A DNA stretch of 64,000 bases, taken from assembly GCA_902489275.1 (NCBI GenBank), contig CABTZK010000005.1, positions 58,827-122,826 of the forward strand. The letters run 5' to 3'. This DNA comes from an uncultured Porphyromonadaceae bacterium (GTDB taxonomy: Bacteria; Bacteroidota; Bacteroidia; Bacteroidales; Muribaculaceae). Both the position numbers and the translations under genes were made by a program. How positions within the stretch are numbered: the first letter of the stretch is position 1; each line of letters begins with the position of its first letter. Shown piece after piece: positions 61,288 through 64,000 of the stretch. The notes beneath the pieces are model-generated. The model made no database searches and was not told where the DNA came from. It saw nothing but the letters and a program-made list of their open reading frames with translations.

Positions 61288-63687
61288 TTATTTGCCTTTT
61301 TTATTGCGTTCTTTCTCGCGCTTGGCCCTTTCCTTGGCTTTCCTTTCTTCGAGTTTAGCCTTCTCTTTGGCCTGTTTCTCGGCGCGTTCCCGCTTTTTGG
61401 CCTCGCGCTTAGCCTTTTCTTTGGCTTGTTTCATTTTGCGCTTGGCTTGCTCTTTTTCGAGTTTTGTCTTTCGCTTGGCATCCTTTTGGGCTTTTTCCTC
61501 CTCTTTCTCCTGCTTAGCGGCCTTGTTTTCCAGTTCTTTCTTCTTTTCGTCGGCTTTCTGCTTCTTCTCTTGCTCGGCTTTCTCTTTGGCTCTGAGCTCG
61601 GCTTTGGCGCGGTCGATGCCTTCTTGCTCGGCCTGGAGCCTGGCCATTCTCTCAGCCTCGCGCCGGGCGGCCTCCTGCTCTTGGATTTTCTTGAGGTCAT
61701 CGGGGAAAGGCTGGAAATTGGTGCTCAGCACCGTGAACTCGGTGCGGCGGTTGATTTGGTCGGCCGCGGCCTTGTTCTCTTTCGAGAGCGTGTCGATGTA
61801 GGTCACGTTGAGCGTGTCGCCAATCTGGAATTGCGGGTATAGCCGGTTGATGCGCTTCGTCACCACCTTGGGGCGGGTCTTCCCATAGCCGGCAGGCTTG
61901 AGCCGTGCCGAGTCCACGCCCTGCTTGATCAGGTAGTTCACCACGCTTTGGGCGCGGCGGCGGCTCAGCTTGTTGTTATACGCGTCACTGCCTATGCGGT
62001 CGGTGTGGGCGGCCATCTCGATGGTGACGTAAGGGTTCTCCTTGAGCGTGCGCACCATCTCGTCGAGCGCGGTCTTTGACTCGGGGCGCAGCGTGGCTCT
62101 GTCGAAGTCGTAGAAGATGTTCTCGATCACTTGCGGCTTGCTCATGTTGGCAAGGATGAAATCCACGCCATACTCGGTGTTCTCCTCCTCCTCGTCCATG
62201 TCGCTCTCAAACTCCTGGCGGCCGTTGAGGTATCCCGGCGCACCGGCAAGCATCACGTAGCGCACCCCCCGCTCCAGGTCAAAGCGGAACGTCCCGTCGG
62301 CCTTGGCAGCCTGCTTCTGGTTGCTGCCGTCGTTGCCCACGATGCGAATCACGGCATTGGGCACAGGCTCCTCGTCCTTGTCGATCACGCTGCCCGAGAT
62401 CCACACCTTGTGCTCGGGTTTCTCGAAGCTGTAGAGGTGGTCGTAGCCATGCCCATCCTTGCGGTTGCTGGAGAAGAAGCCCGTCTCGCCCTTGCCAAAG
62501 GTCATGCCAAAGTCGTCCCAGCTGGAATTGATGGGCGAGCCCATGTTCTCGATAAACCACCGCCCCGAGGGTTGCATGGTGGCCTTGAAGATGTCCAGCC
62601 CGCCAAATCCGGCATGGCCGTTGCTGGAGAAGTAGAGGATGCTGTCGGTGCGCAGGTAGGGGAAGCGCTCGTCGCCAGGCGTGTTGATCTGGTCGCCTAA
62701 GTTTTCCAAAGTGCCTTTCCGATCCTTGATGTTGATGCGCCACAAGTCCTTGCCGCCTTGCCCGCCTGGCATGTCGCTGGAGAAGTAAAGCCATTTGCCG
62801 TCGGGGCTCACGGCTGGGTCGCCGTAGGCCGAGAGCGTGTCGGCGGTGATGTCAAACGCCACTGGCGCGCTCCACCGGGCCTCGCTGCGCTGCGAGGTGT
62901 AGATTTGCACGCTGCTGGGCGCGTTGGGCTTGCGAATGGCCTTGGCCAAGTACATCGTCGAGCCGTCGGGGCTAAAGGCGGTGATGCCCTCGTCAAACTC
63001 GCTGTTGAGCTCTCCCTCGGCAGCTTGCGGGCGCTGCCACTTGCCCTTGTCGTTCATCTTGGCCACGAAGATGTCGCTGTTCTTTGTGCCCGTGATGTCG
63101 CTTTTCGTGTCGCCGGTGGCTTTCTCGTTCGACGAGGTGAAATAGAGCTGGTCAAAATTGCTGTCTAAAAACATGGGGCAGAAATCGGCACGGCGCGAGT
63201 TGAAGAGTTTGGCGCTTTTCACCTTGTAGCGTGAGCCTTGCGCTTTCCACTTGGGCGCTAAGTCGCAGGCGCGTATGCCTTGCTTGGCCTCCCAATGGCC
63301 AGGGCAGAGCTGGAGAAAGTCCTCGTAGCTCTTGCGGGCAATCCCCCAGTGCCCCTCCATGTGCTGCGCTTGGGCTAAGTAGAGCATGGCCATGCTGTCG
63401 TCATACTCATATCGAATCGCATTCTGAAAGGCGGCTGCGGCACGCCCGCTTTGGTTCAGGCGGCGGTAGCACTGGCCCATCTTGAAGGCGACCTCGCCAC
63501 GGATGGGACGGTCTTCCTTGCGGCGGTACTTGTTGTAGAGCTTGCGATAGATATTGGCCGCGGCGTTAAACTCGCCCCGCTCGTAGGCCTCGTCGGCTTC
63601 GCGCATCTTGGGGCCCTTGCAAGATTCAAGGCCCGCAAGGGTTGTCGCCAGTAGCGTCGCTGCAAGGATGTATAGCAGTTTCTTCAT
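61288..63687 (-). CDS. PorE-like OmpA-family lipoprotein with long Lys-rich tail
   Basis: The ATG at 63687 gives 799 residues: signal LLYILAATLLATTLAG with probable lipobox Cys in LESC, TPR-like repeats (YERGEFNAAANIYRKLYNKY) to about 160, a PD40/WD40-type propeller (FSPDGSTMYLAKAIRK, VSPDGKWLYFSSDMPG), a carboxypeptidase-regulatory-like segment (PVPNAVIRIVGNDG) and an OmpA domain (IENIFYDFDRATLRPESK, AAHTDRIGSDAYNNKLSRRR). This module order is that of PorE, a peptidoglycan-binding T9SS accessory. The final 110 residues are an almost pure Lys/Glu/Ala helix (for example RKAKERAKREKERNKKGK), absent from typical PorE. Several T9SS-like tails in this window fit that role. Confidence 0.85.
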   Translation of the reverse strand: MKKLLYILAATLLATTLAGLESCKGPKMREADEAYERGEFNAAANIYRKLYNKYRRKEDRPIRGEVAFKMGQCYRRLNQSGRAAAAFQNAIRYEYDDSMAMLYLAQAQHMEGHWGIARKSYEDFLQLCPGHWEAKQGIRACDLAPKWKAQGSRYKVKSAKLFNSRRADFCPMFLDSNFDQLYFTSSNEKATGDTKSDITGTKNSDIFVAKMNDKGKWQRPQAAEGELNSEFDEGITAFSPDGSTMYLAKAIRKPNAPSSVQIYTSQRSEARWSAPVAFDITADTLSAYGDPAVSPDGKWLYFSSDMPGGQGGKDLWRINIKDRKGTLENLGDQINTPGDERFPYLRTDSILYFSSNGHAGFGGLDIFKATMQPSGRWFIENMGSPINSSWDDFGMTFGKGETGFFSSNRKDGHGYDHLYSFEKPEHKVWISGSVIDKDEEPVPNAVIRIVGNDGSNQKQAAKADGTFRFDLERGVRYVMLAGAPGYLNGRQEFESDMDEEEENTEYGVDFILANMSKPQVIENIFYDFDRATLRPESKTALDEMVRTLKENPYVTIEMAAHTDRIGSDAYNNKLSRRRAQSVVNYLIKQGVDSARLKPAGYGKTRPKVVTKRINRLYPQFQIGDTLNVTYIDTLSKENKAAADQINRRTEFTVLSTNFQPFPDDLKKIQEQEAARREAERMARLQAEQEGIDRAKAELRAKEKAEQEKKQKADEKKKELENKAAKQEKEEEKAQKDAKRKTKLEKEQAKRKMKQAKEKAKREAKKRERAEKQAKEKAKLEERKAKERAKREKERNKKGK

Positions 63688-64000
63688 GTCAGTGCACTCA
63701 AAAGTCAGTGGCAATACGCCACCTCTTATTAAGGTATAAAACGCAAAATCACCACAATTTATTGTGTGTGCGTGTAGCGCCTGCCCTTGTGTCCGCCCTT
63801 TGGCGTGCCAAAGCGCCGCGAGAGGCTGTTGCTTGTGTTTTTCGTGGCGTTTTCGCTTGCTTGTGAAAAAAAATCTCAAAAAAGGCTTGTTTTTCGGGTT
63901 ATATTGCTATCTTTGTGTCGTCTGCCGTGTGGAGATTCGTCTGCTTGAATCGCAACGCCGGGTGGCGGCTCCTGCGGCAGGGCAAAAAGCGGGGCAATTC
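63688..64000. other. Window-end spacer
   Basis: There is no gene. The leftward part is the upstream region of the PorE-like gene, where no good promoter is seen (nearest boxes have one mismatch). The right part carries a rightward promoter, listed separately, for a gene outside the window. Confidence 0.5.
63886..63915 (+). promoter_or_regulatory. Rightward promoter for a gene beyond the window
   Basis: CTTG (63886-63889), 18 bp, TATCTTTG (63908-63915). No start codon follows before the window end, so the leader is at least 75 nt. Confidence 0.55.

Noticed and set aside
61290..61620. Lysine/glutamate-coding repeats that look like a tandem DNA repeat or CRISPR-like array
   Set aside because: Repeat units are irregular and follow codon structure of a charged helix in the PorE-like protein. 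There are no spacers or conserved repeats.

Overview
The window looks like chromosomal DNA of a Bacteroidota bacterium of the order Bacteroidales, probably a gut commensal near Muribaculaceae or Prevotellaceae (family is inference). The evidence is repeated upstream boxes of the Bacteroidota sigma-ABfr type (TTTG, about 19-21 bp, TAnnTTTG), the fused MurF-alanine racemase, DUF4834 beside psd-pssA, a GSCFA protein, BspA-like leucine-rich proteins with short T9SS-like C-terminal tails, and a PorE-like OmpA protein. Coding regions are moderately GC-rich, so very long antisense open frames occur and were discarded. There are no rRNA genes, CRISPR arrays or intact mobile elements. Two tRNA genes (Cys, Asp) and two decayed transposase genes (IS30-like, IS4-like) are present.

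Layout: 1-1.7 kb, a peptidoglycan-peptide module (NlpC/P60 peptidase and Tat-type dipeptide epimerase). 2-6.2 kb, a three-subunit NAD-linked [FeFe] hydrogenase in the order hydB-hydA-hydC, then a broken copy of the BspA-like gene that is intact at 50 kb. 7-10 kb, topB and mazG (leftward). 10-16.7 kb, a membrane TPR/helix-turn-helix regulator followed by three secreted proteins, two of them tandem paralogues. 16.8-21.3 kb, tRNA-Cys and a leftward cluster of YfhO membrane protein, methyltransferase-like protein and GT11 glycosyltransferase. 21.4-23.4 kb, an IS30 relic, cdd and a GH73/LysM glucosaminidase.

23.6-33.7 kb is the most unusual part. One rightward run encodes a VWA-like lipoprotein, a small four-helix membrane protein, a tubulin/FtsZ-like protein, an 1147-residue protein with an Hsp70/actin-type ATPase half, a membrane coiled-coil protein, a tail-anchored double zinc-ribbon protein, and a tail-anchored zinc-ribbon protein carrying an FtsK-gamma-like winged helix. 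xerD follows 3 bp later. Since FtsK gamma is the known activator of XerD in chromosome dimer resolution, the arrangement suggests an undescribed envelope-linked system touching chromosome segregation or recombination. I found no match to a named system by eye.

33.9-47 kb holds a polyamine-type saccharopine dehydrogenase homologue, metK behind a leader with two mutually exclusive helices, a class A PBP, a MaoC hydratase, a small lipoprotein, an AT-rich spacer with paired DnaA-box-like sites, an acyl-CoA ligase, a hydroxyacid dehydrogenase, an Ig-like lipoprotein and an AgcS symporter. 47-51 kb is accessory: an orphan promoter with a perfect hairpin, three tandem paralogous lipoproteins, an IS4 relic beside a three-way-junction RNA candidate, tRNA-Asp and a BspA-like protein. 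51-64 kb is mostly core: psd-pssA-DUF4834, GSCFA, murF-alr, tadA, an esterase, ansA, a SPOR lipoprotein, a phosphodiesterase and a PorE-like OmpA protein with an extreme lysine-rich tail.
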